Assembly (NCBI GenBank): GCA_020650975.1
Contig: JAIPMN010000450.1
Coordinates: 6,021 to 45,425, forward strand
DNA length: 39,405 nt
Reading direction: 5' to 3'
DNA from: Apostichopus californicus
Taxonomy: Eukaryota; Echinodermata; Holothuroidea; Aspidochirotida; Stichopodidae
Shown here: one piece after another, positions 9,647-21,238 of the stretch
How the letters are laid out: every line of letters starts with the position of its first letter
Position numbering within the stretch: position 1 is the first letter of the stretch
The notes under the pieces: model-generated
The model's input: the letters and a program-made list of their open reading frames with translations, nothing else
What the model was told of the DNA's origin: nothing
The model's database searches: none
Made by a program: the position numbers and the translations under genes

Positions 9647-12600
9647 CCTTCTGGCGGGCCACATTTTACCCACCGGTGCTTAGAACCACCCCCGATTAAG
9701 GATGGCACTCAGTAAGACTCCTTCTCAGTTACAACGTCCCAGCAACCCACCTCCTTTCAAACTTGGTTATAATTTCACTGTCAGTCTTTCATTCTTCATG
9801 CAGTTGTACAACAATAATGGCAAGTTAAAGATGTGTCCTGAGCTTAATGAATTTCTGTGTGTTGTGGTTGCTTATAATTGGGAGCTTTTGTATATACAGT
9901 AAATCAATCTGGCACTTCTAAACGAAAGATAATTGGTACCTGAAAATATTACCTGCAACTTAAGTCCACAGTAATCACACCAAGACTGATGAAATTAAGC
10001 ATAATTTTGCAAATGAAATAATGAAATATTACGACATCACTTTGGTATACAAAACTGTCTTTGGATTGAATTGTATTTAAGTAAGAGAATTATTGAGGGC
10101 CAAGCAATTGTGACCAAACGGATCTGAATTAGACTACAGGGTATCTGATTAGATGCAAGAGATTCCATTTATCACAGTGAAGGCTGCTGGCCTGTGTTTG
10201 CTTTTACAGTCCTTAACTCATGTATCAAACTGCAGACTGTTCTTGTGGTTGGAATCATACAACAGTCAAATAGGATCATTGGCATCTGAAATAGTTATCA
10301 CATCTTCATCCAGGTATAAATGTGAGATATGACTACACAACATCTGACTTGGAGGTAAATGTCTCACTTTTGCCATCCTGAAAGGATGTGAATGATTTAC
10401 ATGACCAGAACTGTAAGGGTGCAAATAACTAGTTTCTAACTCATTGTTCACTTAAATATATGCAAACTCAAGTACATAATGTAGAGAACCTGTATGATAT
10501 TACAGGCTTTCAAACATATTTCAGCGATTTGATACCACACAAAAGTGCATATCCTGTAATCCACTCCTTTTATGGTGAACTTCCTAAAGTTGCTGGTAGA
10601 ATGCTGTTTTTGTTGAAAGATTGCCAAAAAACTAATTAACAAGTAAAATATGTCTGACATGTTCTGTTAACCCCTACATGCACAATACCAGGCTTACGAT
10701 GTCATAAGTTTCCTCCATGTACCAGATTGCCTTCTGCTTGTCGTCCACCAAACCATTAACATCTTGAAGAGTACTAGTGAATCACATAAATTTAAAAATG
10801 TTGGATATATGAGGGACCTTGCTTCCTGTGACCGTTGTTATAATTAATCCTCACCGTGGGGCACCGTAACTTGCTGTTCTACTGTAAAATGCTTTGTTTT
10901 TGTTAGATATCCTGGTTTTAATTTTGTTAAAAGCCAACACACAAGGTGGATTGGATTCAAACACAAACTGTGTGGTACTGTAATGTCAGAACTGGCTTAT
11001 AGTCACATATTTGTGACCATTTGATCACAGCTTTATGAAAAAAAAGTATAATTAAGTTGCAATGCACAGCAGTGATGTTAGAAGATTCAGTAAGAAATAA
11101 CTTACGGCTGGAGGCATCAAAATCACAGCTTGCCAAAAATTATGTTACATAAAATATTCATTTGGGATGCACACACCAAACTACAGTATGGTTAGCTTGC
11201 AGAAATGTTGTTATGGTAAACAACACATACACAACCAAATAATGTGAAAACAGTCGAACAAAAAATTTAAACAGTTTCATGTTATAGTCATTGTAAAGAC
11301 AGCTGTGTATAAATCATTGCTGGAAAAAAAATGTAGTTTGTAAAGTAGAGAAATGGATATCTCATTGATGGAAAAACTTAAACCCAATAAGTTTGTGGTA
11401 TTTCTAACAGAACCGAAACCAATGTCTTACATTAACCTAGTACACAGAGTTTGTACAATTTTGCAGTAGATATGCAGGTTGCTGTGTGTCTTTCTCTCTT
11501 AGACCCAGACCAATATCTTAGCTGTCTTTATAGTCCTTTCTATGTCTTTAAAGAGCAGAACTCTCGTTTAGACGATTGGATATATTAAACTAACTTGTAC
11601 AGTAAGCCTATGAGGCATCAGCTTTAACTGAATTTGAAGTTCAAAGGCACTGGTTGTAGTCAACACAAATAAAACCCACTTGTAAACAAGCTTTTAAACT
11701 TGGTTACGAAATGATGGTTTACAAAGGGAACTCAGTCAAGCGACACCTTCAAGAGTTATTCAAGTTAAAGACCATTTGACTTTGACATTGCATTTCTACT
11801 TGCAGCCATAACTATTTTGTTATCCATAGATAAACCTACCATTAACTACAGTACCAGTTTTTATAAATGTACACATGAATACTGACTGTAATCTTCTTCC
11901 CATTCTTTGTTTTTATGGGTGTAAGTGGGTAGCACTGAGAGGAACTCAAACACTTCAGACAATTAACATAAACTTTAATGGCTGCTAGGTCATCCCAGAT
12001 GAATAGACTTTATGCAGGGAGTTGTTACTGCTTTATGGCAGAAAACCAAATCTTTGAAATAATCAGAAGGTCATCTAGCTGATCACCAAACATTTGTGTA
12101 GAAAGCCAACCTAGGGCTGTACCCATTGATCAGGAATAACTTAACACCCTAGGAGAAGAAATGCTGCTCAAAAAATATTGTAAATTCTACCACTAAATGA
12201 TGTACAGTAGCTTTTGATCAAATATTTAGGGAACATTTTCTTAAAATCTTTCTCATCAAGGGATTCATAAAGAATCGTAATGGTCATCTAGAATACAGGA
12301 GCGAAGAAAATTCACAGGCCTATCCACACATCATACAGCTGTCGCAGCTGTCTTGCATCTTAAGAGACTTGATTCTTACAAGCAAGAAACATCCACATAA
12401 ACCCTTTTTACTGCAGCTAAACCTTTTTAGCAACATGCAGCAAACTTACAGGTCTTTTGAACTCTGCAAAATCATCACATTTTTAGTTATGCAAGGCCTT
12501 TTAAACCTCATTCTGTAAGAATTTAAGCCTAAAGCAATCACTTCATGACAAAGTGGTAACATTCACCTGGTCGATATCTTAAGTAACATTACGGTAGTAA

Positions 12601-12724
12601 AATATTTACAAGTTTTCATCAGGATGCTGAAGAAACCAAAAGCATTATCACTGCCTCTTTTCTAAAAGATAAAGTGTGTTACATTGATCTTAACAATGCC
12701 TCCTGAAAACTGCTAATATCGCTT
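9647..12724. other. Three kilobases without a recognisable gene
   Basis: No RNA gene, conserved exon or transposon end was recognised. One minus-strand frame at 10266-10451 ends in DEDVITISDANDPI and has a mixed composition, but nothing ties it to a family or splice pattern. Small terminal exons of an unknown gene cannot be excluded. Confidence 0.4.
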
Positions 12725-12768
12725 GGGGTGGGGGTTTTAGGGGGGTGGGGGTTTTGGGAGGAGGGGGT
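12725..12768 (+). other. G-quadruplex-prone G-rich tract
   Basis: Six G-runs of three to six bases within 44 bp, including GGGGTGGGGGTTTT followed by GGGGGGTGGGGGTTTT. The GGGGTTTT spacing resembles ciliate telomere repeats, but only two degenerate units exist, so it is a G4-forming tract rather than a telomere. Confidence 0.7.
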
Positions 12769-12902
12769 GATAATGTTTAGCTCTTCAGTATTGAAGCATT
12801 ATTGGTTCAATGTGAGCTCAGTTGTTTATTCCAAGCTGTACTGGTGGGTCAGGCCTAGTTGACTTTGTTTTACTATCCTGTCGTCTTGCTGCACCTATTA
12901 CA

Positions 12903-12966
12903 TACAGTAGGCCTATGTACTGGTCAATGTAGGCCTATGTAGGCCTATGTAGGTCACGTAGGTCAA
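12903..12966. repeat. TAGGCCTATG short tandem cluster
   Basis: GTAGGCCTATGTA recurs four times with short spacers, followed by GTAGGTCACGTAGGTCA. The core TAGGCCTA is palindromic and is over-used elsewhere in the window. Confidence 0.7.
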
Positions 12967-13228
12967 TGACTGAGATACAGTCTATAGTATGTGACACAAT
13001 GAGGACCATACATTCTGTCATTTAAGTTTCTACCATGAACATTAGGTCTAGTTTGTTAAGTGTGTGTGTGACAGGTAAATGCCCCGTACAAAACAATTGA
13101 TACAAAAATAAATTGCCAATTTTCAAATTGTGGTATTGTCACTGTTTTCCGTGAATGTATTCGTCCAGGTCGTCAGTTAGCAGATTTCAATCTGTCAGTT
13201 TAATTACTGCGTGGCTGGGCAGGCTGCT

Positions 13229-13297
13229 GGTTGACAATACAGCAACGCCATTTCTCAAAAGATAAACACATGTCCATCTACTCTCTCCCCTCCAGGT
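13229..13297 (+). repeat. Dispersed 67-bp repeat, copy 1
   Basis: The sequence GGTTGACAATACAGCAACG through GTCCATCTACTC and a C-rich end matches 14080-14146 with few changes, in direct orientation 851 bp apart. It sits immediately left of MITE copy C. Confidence 0.8.
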
Positions 13298-13334
13298 ATA
13301 TACATAATGTAATAATTTTAGCAATTTTAATAAT

Positions 13335-13466
13335 GGTAGCAAGCTGTGTGTGTGTATTTTCTGGGATCGATGGTGGTGTCTAACACCTCTGTTACACCTC
13401 ATTCGAAACTAGGTCAGATTACCGGCATTAGACGTTTCTTTTTGCGCGAGTCTTCCCACCCCTTAA
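13335..13466 (-). mobile_element. TTAA MITE 'GAAGACTCGC', copy C (half element)
   Basis: The reverse complement starts at TTAA (13463-13466), continues with GGGGTGGGAAGACTCGC and matches the left third of copies A and B as far as AGCTTGCTACC. There it breaks off into unrelated sequence at 13335. The right half is lost. Confidence 0.85.
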
Positions 13467-14079
13467 GTAAGTTTTTTTCGTAGTTACGGCCATCTCGAAG
13501 GCTCATGTTTACCATAGAGATCCTGTATACTGTGGCTGGACTGGTTGCACGTGGAAGTATGATTATGTGCCGAGGCTGTACTTTCTACACCAAGTAGTTT
13601 AGCGTCAGTTTGACAGCTGCAGGCATGGTCCATATTATTATGTGTTAGGTAGCAGTTGGGCTACGGTCTCATGCATTAGTGTAACTTTACGTAGTGCATA
13701 GGGTAGCGTGGTACGCAAACGAATAGGGTTGAATCAGACAAATTGTATAAGGAGCCTCATCTCTAGGAGTGCTCACATAGTTGATCATTATGCTGTTAAT
13801 TAAGTTTAATGTTATTATGTAAAGAAGTAAGGATACTCATTCACTTATTTGTCCAACTGTTAAGTAACAGACAGGTCAAGACCTACATAAATTAATTACA
13901 TAATCAGAGGCATAGGGTCTCTACTGTATATGTGAAGTGTAACAGCTTGAAGCAGTCTCTATAAGTTAAGTATATTGTTTTGGGGCAATTTAACTGCTTA
14001 GGGTTCCAACACTTTTATTCAGCTTAAAAGCTTTAGGGGTTTAAACAAGCTCTCTGTTGAAAGCCATATGATGGGCTAG
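13467..14079. other. CpG-containing stretch, no confirmed gene
   Basis: CpG is more frequent here than in most of the window. A 30-codon plus-strand frame at 13505-13597 is hydrophobic in its first half but is too short to support. Confidence 0.35.
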
Positions 14080-14146
14080 TTGACAATACAGCAACACCAT
14101 TTCTCAAAAGATAAACATATGTCCATCTACTCCCCCCCCCCCCAGG
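14080..14146 (+). repeat. Dispersed 67-bp repeat, copy 2
   Basis: Matches 13229-13297. The C-rich end has become a run of exactly 12 C (14132-14143). Confidence 0.8.
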
Positions 14147-15420
14147 GGACGGTAACATGTGAGAGATAGATGGACAAGTAGAGTATGTAAAGGAGAACAC
14201 ACACTGACTGAGACAGACTGTGATGACCTAGGCTTACTCTTTTACTGTTTTAGTACTATTACACCAGATACTCAGGGTACATCAACAAGTACATAAAGTT
14301 CCACACATTCAGAAATCAACCCTTTTGGTGACTTCTTCATTTATGTTATGCCTAGGCCTTATTCTAGTTGTGAGAAATAACCATTTTATAGATGCAGCCT
14401 CCACACTCCATGTCCAACCCCCATCCCCTCCCATAACAAAACAATTAGCAAGTACTGTAGGTTATATGCCAAAGTTTGACTACCAATACTAGTAATATTG
14501 TACCACATCAGTCTTTATGTTTCCACACATTACTTTTGTTACCTGTTAACTTATAACTACTAACTTGTAATAAATCAAGTAGCCTAGTCAATGTAATAAA
14601 GATATTTAGCAAATACACCATTGACAGTAGCCAGAGTTAGGCTAGCCTCAGGCTTGTCTAGGTCCCTACGAGAATTCTGCTACTGTCAGTAATTTCCAAG
14701 GCACTCACCTGCAACATTCTCAGTACTATGGTATTTGGATGCTCACACAAACGACCCACGTATACAGCTGCTATCTTAAAGTTATGCTGCTACATAGACT
14801 AAAAAAATTACTGAAACCTACAATTTAGACATTAGTTAGCGAATAAAATCCTGTCTTTTTTCACTCGTCCAATGTATTGTTAGCAGCATACGAGACCATT
14901 TCACGCTATACAGGGTAATGGGCTGTCTGCTGTTATGATAATAACGTGGTAGGCAAAGTACTACAAGGTAATTCACACAGTCCGGGTATCCACGGCTCAA
15001 TTTACTTCTCAACACAGAGCGACAGCCACAACACATTTGTTGTTCCACATGTGTCAGTAGCTAACTCGAGCAAACAGTAAGGGCAAATCAGATCAAAGTA
15101 GTTGGGGTTAATGATGTCATTCGTGCGTTTCTCATGTGAGGGTGCTGGTGTTTCAAACTTGGTTCCCTGCTCGAAGAAACTTAGAAATCACATCAGCACT
15201 GGGTAAATCCCATACATAATAGACTTATTCTATCATTTAAAGTCTCGTTTTAATAACTCACAGCGTATGAAGATGAGCCTCAGAAAAGCATATTAATGAT
15301 GATTTGAGTATCATAAAATTGAAATAAATTTATCTTGTCGATGAAATCAACCGGTCTTTATCCATAATTTCATCATCATTTTTCTCCGTCAATAATTTCG
15401 GTAAAAACGGTGATCAGTCA
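14147..15420. other. Region with one possible splice donor, no named gene
   Basis: On the minus strand a strong donor-like TTGCAG/GTGAGTGCC lies at 14708-14714. The preceding ~80 bp stay open in one frame (IAAVYVGRLCEHPNTIVLR). An unrelated minus frame lies at 14836-15048. None matches a family I know. Together with the CpG-rich surroundings this may be the 5' part of a minus-strand gene. Confidence 0.3.
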
Positions 15421-15453
15421 TAGAGGCCCCTTTATAGACATAAAGGGCCTCTA
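15421..15453. repeat. Perfect-arm hairpin
   Basis: TAGAGGCCCCTTTAT and ATAAAGGGCCTCTA are inverted around a 4-base loop, with one extra C in the left arm. It could be a fold-back remnant of a transposon or a structured transcript. No flanking element is visible. Confidence 0.7.
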
Positions 15454-15529
15454 CTCAAATATATTCGAACTATTTTCATGTGGGAAGCGACATGATATGT
15501 AAACATTGGAACGGTATAGTCAACCCTTA

Positions 15530-15736
15530 CTAAGGTGCACTATGCAGGTAACTGTTCATTGTTGAATGTAGTTTCCGTATACTTCTTCCCAGGGCAGTTT
15601 CTTTAACAGCTGCGTAATTGGGAGGGCGGCATTTGATTTTCTGTTTTTTGTTCCACGGATATTTATCTCTCTGGTACAATGGCAACTTCTCATTGGTCAG
15701 GACTCTAACAAACTTCACTAACCAGGAGTTCCGCAT
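15530..15736 (-). CDS. Unidentified 68-codon frame, possible first exon
   Basis: The minus strand encodes a basic 68-residue frame from ATG at 15736: MRNSWLVKFVRVLTNEK at the start, then KYPWNKKQKIKCRPPNYAAV, and SYLHSAP at the end. Charge, aromatic and proline distribution look protein-like, and it lies in a CpG-richer stretch. Near its end a donor-like A/GTAAGG sits at about 15532, so it could be a first exon rather than a complete protein. The start resembles an amphipathic, mitochondrial-type N-terminus (inference). I do not recognise a family, and a chance frame of this length is common. Confidence 0.25.
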   Translation of the reverse strand: MRNSWLVKFVRVLTNEKLPLYQRDKYPWNKKQKIKCRPPNYAAVKETALGRSIRKLHSTMNSYLHSAP

Positions 15737-16778
15737 GAGTTTAGCGCAAGGGTTAGGGGAAAGGTAGAATAGTGGAGGATGTCGAAAACTGTTGCCATGA
15801 AAATAAAATCTGCTGTATTATTTTAAAGTTCCTCTGAAAAAGAATCAAAAAGCATGCCCTGAAGTGCATATCATCTCACTCCTAGCACTACCAACCCCCA
15901 TTCCGCAATTTATTATCGTTATTCCAACTGGAAAGGGATCAATTATAAATAACACTCTAATTTAGGTGGGTCGTGAGACGTAGACGGATATTAAATTAAT
16001 GTTGAATTTGTGATATAAGTAGGGCTTAAATGTCATCAGTGCTGCCCCAAATATACTAGGAAATTTGATAATGGTCACCCATACTCAAATTCCACAAGCA
16101 TTCAACTTTACACTCTTAGGTAGCTAGAACTGCATTTGCCTGCAAATACGCGATATTGTAGTGCTTGCAGTATTAGGAAGAGCTTTTCGGTTGTTCATGT
16201 TTTGGGCGAACAACGCAACAGGCCTGTAAGTTAGGGCGCTTGTAAGCGCCATGACAGGCTCAGAATAAGTTGGCTACGCAGCTAGCCTCTGAAACTGCAA
16301 ATGTACAGATAGACTATATGGAAGTTTCAAAGTCCAGTCATGTAAATATCGTTCACTCGGCCAGTAATGCCAATATTGTAGCGCGCACGCGCACGACAAT
16401 AATTTCCAACACTATGCTATCTAATTGTCTTTTAGTCCTCAATGGGTTGGAGAAATTTGTAGGATTAGTGCCTCTAGGAAAGTAGTTTTGAAAACTTTTA
16501 TAAACTTTTAACATGTTTTAAACTTTAAATCAAGTTGTTTTGTTCATTTCTGACTTTGGGAACCTTGATTTGTTGGTAAAAGGGCCTTTCATGATGTTAA
16601 AGATTAGGGCCTTACATTACGGCAATAATGAGATGAAACTATAAACTATAAAACATGTTTAATTTGGATTGGCCACTTTAGCCAAGCTAGACCAAATTCG
16701 ACCAGGACCTGGAAGGCAGTTATGTTATGATGCTAATCAGACACATGTGCAAGTGGGAAGAGCAGAATAGCTCACTAC
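15737..16778. other. CpG-richer non-coding stretch
   Basis: Apart from the hairpin at 16221-16260, no gene is recognised. It includes GCGCGCACGCGCACG (16381-16395), unusual for this AT-rich window and compatible with an unmethylated promoter region. Confidence 0.4.
16221..16260. repeat. Two-step hairpin
   Basis: Outer arms GCCTGT (16222) and ACAGGC (16254) enclose inner arms GGCGCT (16235) and AGCGCC (16245) with a 4-base loop. It is compact and CpG-rich; function unknown. Confidence 0.6.
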
Positions 16779-17142
16779 TTAAAGGGTGTGAAGACTCGCG
16801 CAAAAAGAAACGTCTAATGCCGGTTATCTGACCTAGTTTCGAATGAGGTGTACCAGAAGTGTTAGACACCACCATCGATCCCAGAAAATACACACACAGC
16901 TTGCTTATAACGTCGGTAATTAGACACTAGTGTACAGTCAGTACATACAGCTGCGGTCAACACCCACAGCACAGTGTACAAACCATACAGCGATGGACAT
17001 CTCAGGTCCAGCTAAAGATAACAAGGTATCACGTTTCATTACTGTCTGCATATTGTAGTGACATGAGAAAAACTTCACTTGCAAGCAACGGAAAGTTAAC
17101 TTTTTCAGAGCGCGGTTTGGGGCGAGTCTTCAATGCCTTTAA
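16779..17142 (+). mobile_element. TTAA MITE 'GAAGACTCGC', copy B (full length)
   Basis: TTAA flanks at 16779-16782 and 17139-17142. Ends are AGGGTGTGAAGACTCGC and, reverse-complemented, AGGCATTGAAGACTCGC (14 of 17 identical), so the family's inverted ends are 17 bp. It aligns end to end with copy A and supports treating both as one mobile family. Confidence 0.92.
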
Positions 17143-17363
17143 TATATACACTTCACGTTATGTGGCTATCCAATCCACCGTTCAGCTCACTATGAATGTT
17201 GTACAATTTGGAAGACCATTTCAGATTGGAAGACCATGAAGGTCTCATGTACCTTAGTTTGGTCATGCAGGGGTCAAACCCACAAACTCCAAGATGCTTT
17301 GTTTCATTGCTTCAAATGCCATCACTTTCTATAGACTCAACCATAAAACAGTTGAGGGCATTG

Positions 17364-17640
17364 TGGTCAAGCCATCCTGGTCAGATCATTACGTTGTGTT
17401 CTTGGGGAAGCCACTCATCATTTCACCACTGAGGTGTATAAATGGGGACGGGCGAGGGAAGTTTTTAGAGTTGCAGTGCCAGTTTGTGGCTGCACCCTGT
17501 GGGAGGTCTCCCAGGGGTCACGACCATTTGAATTGTGCACACTAGGGTGTTTTGGGTGTGACAAGTTACCAATGACCAGGGATTAATTGATGTAAAGTCG
17601 TGTGAGAAGGCATAGCCTTGATACAAGGCAATAAACTGAA
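17364..17640 (+). mobile_element. Divergent SINE copy
   Basis: Blocks in order match the reverse complement of the SINE at 21239-21546: a TTGTGTTCTTGGGGAAG-like block, TATAAATGGGGAC, ACCAATGACCAGGGATTAAT, GATGTAAAGTCGTGTGAGAAGG, and a GATACAAGGCAATAAA end. The tRNA-like head is not recognisable and the copy is strongly diverged, so it is probably old. Confidence 0.6.
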
Positions 17641-18140
17641 ACTTTACTTGAAACCTGAAAGGTTTGCCAATGACAAAATAAATTACATTAAATTTGTGGG
17701 GACACCAACCCCATTTTATAACCCTATCTCTCCACCCTCCCCCCCCCCTTCACCCCCCTGTCTGAGTTATTCCCAACAGAAAAACTACAGTGTGCTAAAT
17801 TAACAGGTTATTTCTCCTGCTATATCTGTTTTTCCTTTAGCCACTCTTGTATGAAACTGTTAGATTGTGGCAATGGCAAATCAAAGTAAAGCTTTAAGCT
17901 CCCTTGACATTGCAGTTCGCTGACAAGAAAGTCCAAAGACATAAAACAAATAACGATATATTTATATAGTACGTAGCAACAGTATATTTAATATTCTGAA
18001 CAAAAGTATGTTTCTTTGCTCTTTAATTGATTTATTTATTACAATTATAACTGTTTCTTATCTCTTCGTGTATTTACATATGTCTGTTAATACATCTACA
18101 CATGATACAAGTTATGTAACCTGCTATGTACCATCCTTCA
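17641..18140. other. Non-coding stretch with C-rich tract
   Basis: A C-rich tract (17729-17759, with a 10-C run) is the only notable feature. Nothing coding seen. Confidence 0.45.
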
Positions 18141-18434
18141 CAGGCACAGACCCCAGGGGTGGGGGTGCCCCGGGGGGGGGGGGTGAGTGGGGGAGACCGG
18201 GTTTACACCACCTATCCCTTTTTATCCCCACACACAAAATTTTAATTAGTTATTAGCACAACCTTACATTTAAACCTTATTATAGACCTAATTTATGTCC
18301 TCAATATGTCTAAGAATGCATCATCTCACATCTAAAAACTTATGGGGGAGGACCCCGAGACCCCCTACACAGGGTCTGTGTCAATAATCCCAGGACTACA
18401 CCCCATCCTTTATAATATCCTGGATTCGTGCCTG
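18141..18434. mobile_element. G-run MITE with CAGGCAC ends
   Basis: The left end is CAGGCACAGACCCCAGGGG. The right end, reverse-complemented, is CAGGCACGAATCCAGGAT, giving imperfect inverted ends. A 12-G run (18172-18183) follows the left end, and TTATGGGGGAGGACCCCGAG near the right is typical of this element type. A clear 8-bp target duplication is not visible. It is related in style to the elements at both window edges. Confidence 0.72.
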
Positions 18435-18877
18435 CTTTTTGTGGCACCATTGAAATGACACACTGGACTGTCAGATTTCATATCTATCACACTTGCACAA
18501 TTGGCATAGAAGGTATTTTCCACTCACTAATAATGTACAATCTCTAAAAGTTTTAACATGAATCAACTCCAAAAGCTGGAAACCTTTATTGATAACCCTA
18601 CGTCTTGAAGTTGAAATGAGTCACTATAATTTGAGGTCAAGTCCAAACCTGTACTTTTCCTGACTTGAGACAAAGAACTATCTCGTCCTGACCTGAGACA
18701 CAGTACTATCTCTATGGGTGCAAGGGGGGGGGGGGTGAAATTATGTCACAAATCCTTTCAAGTCTTCTCATGTTGGAGAATGAGTGACTTGGGTCTTGAC
18801 TCGTTACAACCGTGTAAGTCAGACACATCCTGCATAGAATACAATAAAACCAAACTGTGAAAACTCATTGAAAATTG
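18435..18877. other. Non-coding stretch with 12-G run
   Basis: Contains a run of exactly 12 G at 18724-18735. Two diverged CCTGACYTGAGACA blocks around 18660-18705 hint at a small local duplication. Confidence 0.5.
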
Positions 18878-18981
18878 ATAATATATAGGATCTTATAATA
18901 ATAATCTCATTAAAACTTGTAATAATATATAAAGGATCTGATACTAATCTCATTAAAACTTGTAATAATATATAGAATCTC
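18878..18981. repeat. Tandem repeat, period 43-44 bp
   Basis: Units begin with ATAATATATA at 18878, 18922 and 18965. The first two share AATCTCATTAAAACTTGTA; the third is partial. Confidence 0.85.
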
Positions 18982-21238
18982 AAATTGCTTATTAGCTGTT
19001 GCTAAAGTAGGGATGGTTACAGTAAAAACACTTACATACTTAATTGAGATGAAAGAGGAAAAATGACAACTTTGAACCAAGGTCATCTTCAGGACAAATG
19101 ACAAGTTTCAACAAAACTCATTTTTAAGACAACTAACAAGTTTGAACAGAGTGGTTGTATAAACAACCTACATCTTTAGTGTTCGCAAAACATAAGAAGC
19201 TGAATATCACAGTAAATGACCTTTGACCTTCAACAAAATATGCAAAGCATGTGTCTGGGAGAAGGGGGTGGGAGGGGGCGGGGTGGAAGAGTGGGCCTCA
19301 AGGGTAGAATGTTTATAAACACCACTTGCAATGAACAGCATAGTTAATGTGGTCAGATCTTGCATAGATATCTTTCCCTTCCCATCCTTCCCTTCCCGTG
19401 GGAAGGCTGGTGTCAGGTCTGGGACAAACCCCCTCATCAGGCTAAAGTCAATGCTATGTTCATCAACCCCCTCCCCCTACCATTTCATGCTTTTGTTCAT
19501 TACTGCTTGTTCATCTGTTGAAAATAAATTATCCATAATATGCCTTCTCCCTTTGCATTATCACATATTCAAAGTTGGCTTTCTGTTCAATTCCCCACCA
19601 GATGGACCTGTACTACAAATAAAACCTGATGGAATATTCACCCCACCCCCACCCCTCCTCCTCCCATCACATCTGGGAATCATAATTATTAAATATCGAT
19701 GAATAAAACATGACTTGATTACTAAATACATAAACATGAAGTAGTTCAAGACTTTATCACTTAATTTCTTTTACTCATATTACACTACTTTAACAGCACA
19801 GAAATCATACAAAAAAAAATAAGCTTGGCTACCTAAAACATGGTCATGTTTTACAACCAGAATTTAACATTCGATCCCTCCTCTTCTTCTCAATCCAAAG
19901 ATCAGAGGTGAGAGCTTTACTAGTATGTTATCAATGACATATAAATCTGGTGAGAATAATCCTTAGAGTGCTTCCTGATAATGCAAGACCCCCGCAACCA
20001 CCGTTCATAGGATTGAATAACAACCGTATCGGCCACATATTTATAGAATGCTATTAAAACTTGTCAAGTCCTCGATAGAATACAGCTTGAGGATTTGGAA
20101 CCTCGATTTATTATCAGACAGAGATTGACGATGGTTACATTAGACAAAAAAAAAAAAATTCTTGTGATGGAAAATACTTTGAAGGTGGCAGCAAATATGC
20201 CTGTTGAAGTTAAAACATTCACAAGGATGTATACTTGATGGTCTAGCATATTCTGGGTCTAGCATATTCTGGGGCTATCATGATGACCTCCAATTTGTGA
20301 CCCTAATCATACCATAGATTCCGTAGCATACTTTACACACTGTACAGCTGCATGCAGACCTGCGCATATCATTGCTGTCTCTCAGGATGATGCATTCCAT
20401 TAATACATGTCTGACCTTGATTCATCCAACCAATTGCACAAGAGAGACCATTCAACATTTGAATTGCTAAACTAAAACTTAAAGAAAAAATTAAAAGAGG
20501 TCACAGGAATGGCAAGACACACAGTAGAAATGAAATATTTTTTGGGTGATTCTCTCTGACGATATTTCTCTAGACAAAACCGTAAAGACAGACTAAGCAC
20601 AAGGTAACCCTGTTAGTAAAGCAAGTTAATCTGTGATGATCTGAATTATTCATTGCAGCAGCTATTCGGGCACATATAAAACGATAAAAAAAAATGAACA
20701 TGATCAACAATGTATCATGTCTGAAATGTAAATCATAAATGAGGTAAAAAGAAGTTGCTGATGATCTCATGAATAATCAGACCAATTTAATTGTTAATTA
20801 TAATTTTAGGAAGGCAAGGGTATTATTGTGTAATTTAGTCCTTCTTTTTGGGGAATGGAGGCGGGGGCAAAATGTCACAGATTCATCCATCAATACAACA
20901 ATATTTGGAAGTAAAATTGTGTCCTTGTTAATTAAAATTTGGACAGACCAATCATCAGGTTACCAGAGCATTTCTATCTTCGAACAGAAAGAAGCTAATA
21001 TGGTCTCAACGACAGAAAATAGTGAAGAAAACTAGTGAACCCCAAATTTAACTTGTTTTTGTATGATATAGCCAGAATAGATGGCATGGGTTGTTATCTC
21101 TTCTGCAGCCCCTCCCCCCTCCCTACCTTCCCCCTACACCTTACCCCTCTTTCTTCATGCACTACACTAAGCACAAAGCTTTTTAAGTGAACTCCAAGGT
21201 TTTATGTTTGCATTTTGTGAAGTAAAAAAGTTAGTCAA
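18982..21238. other. Non-coding stretch, several low-complexity tracts
   Basis: It holds a G-rich tract (19259-19292), a pyrimidine-rich tract (19372-19400), C-rich tracts (19621-19665 and 21109-21152) and A-runs. No gene, RNA gene or transposon end was recognised. Confidence 0.45.

Noticed and set aside
10266..10451. Minus-strand frame ending in DEDVITISDANDPI as a terminal exon
   Set aside because: Composition is plausible, but no family match, convincing acceptor or partner exon was found.
11105..11160. Minus-strand donor GTAAGTTA as an exon end
   Set aside because: All frames before it stop within about 40 bases and no acceptor is visible.
13505..13597. 30-residue plus-strand microprotein with hydrophobic start
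   Set aside because: Too short to support without conservation or transcript data.
14836..15048. 70-codon minus-strand frame
   Set aside because: No recognisable motif; length is within chance expectation.
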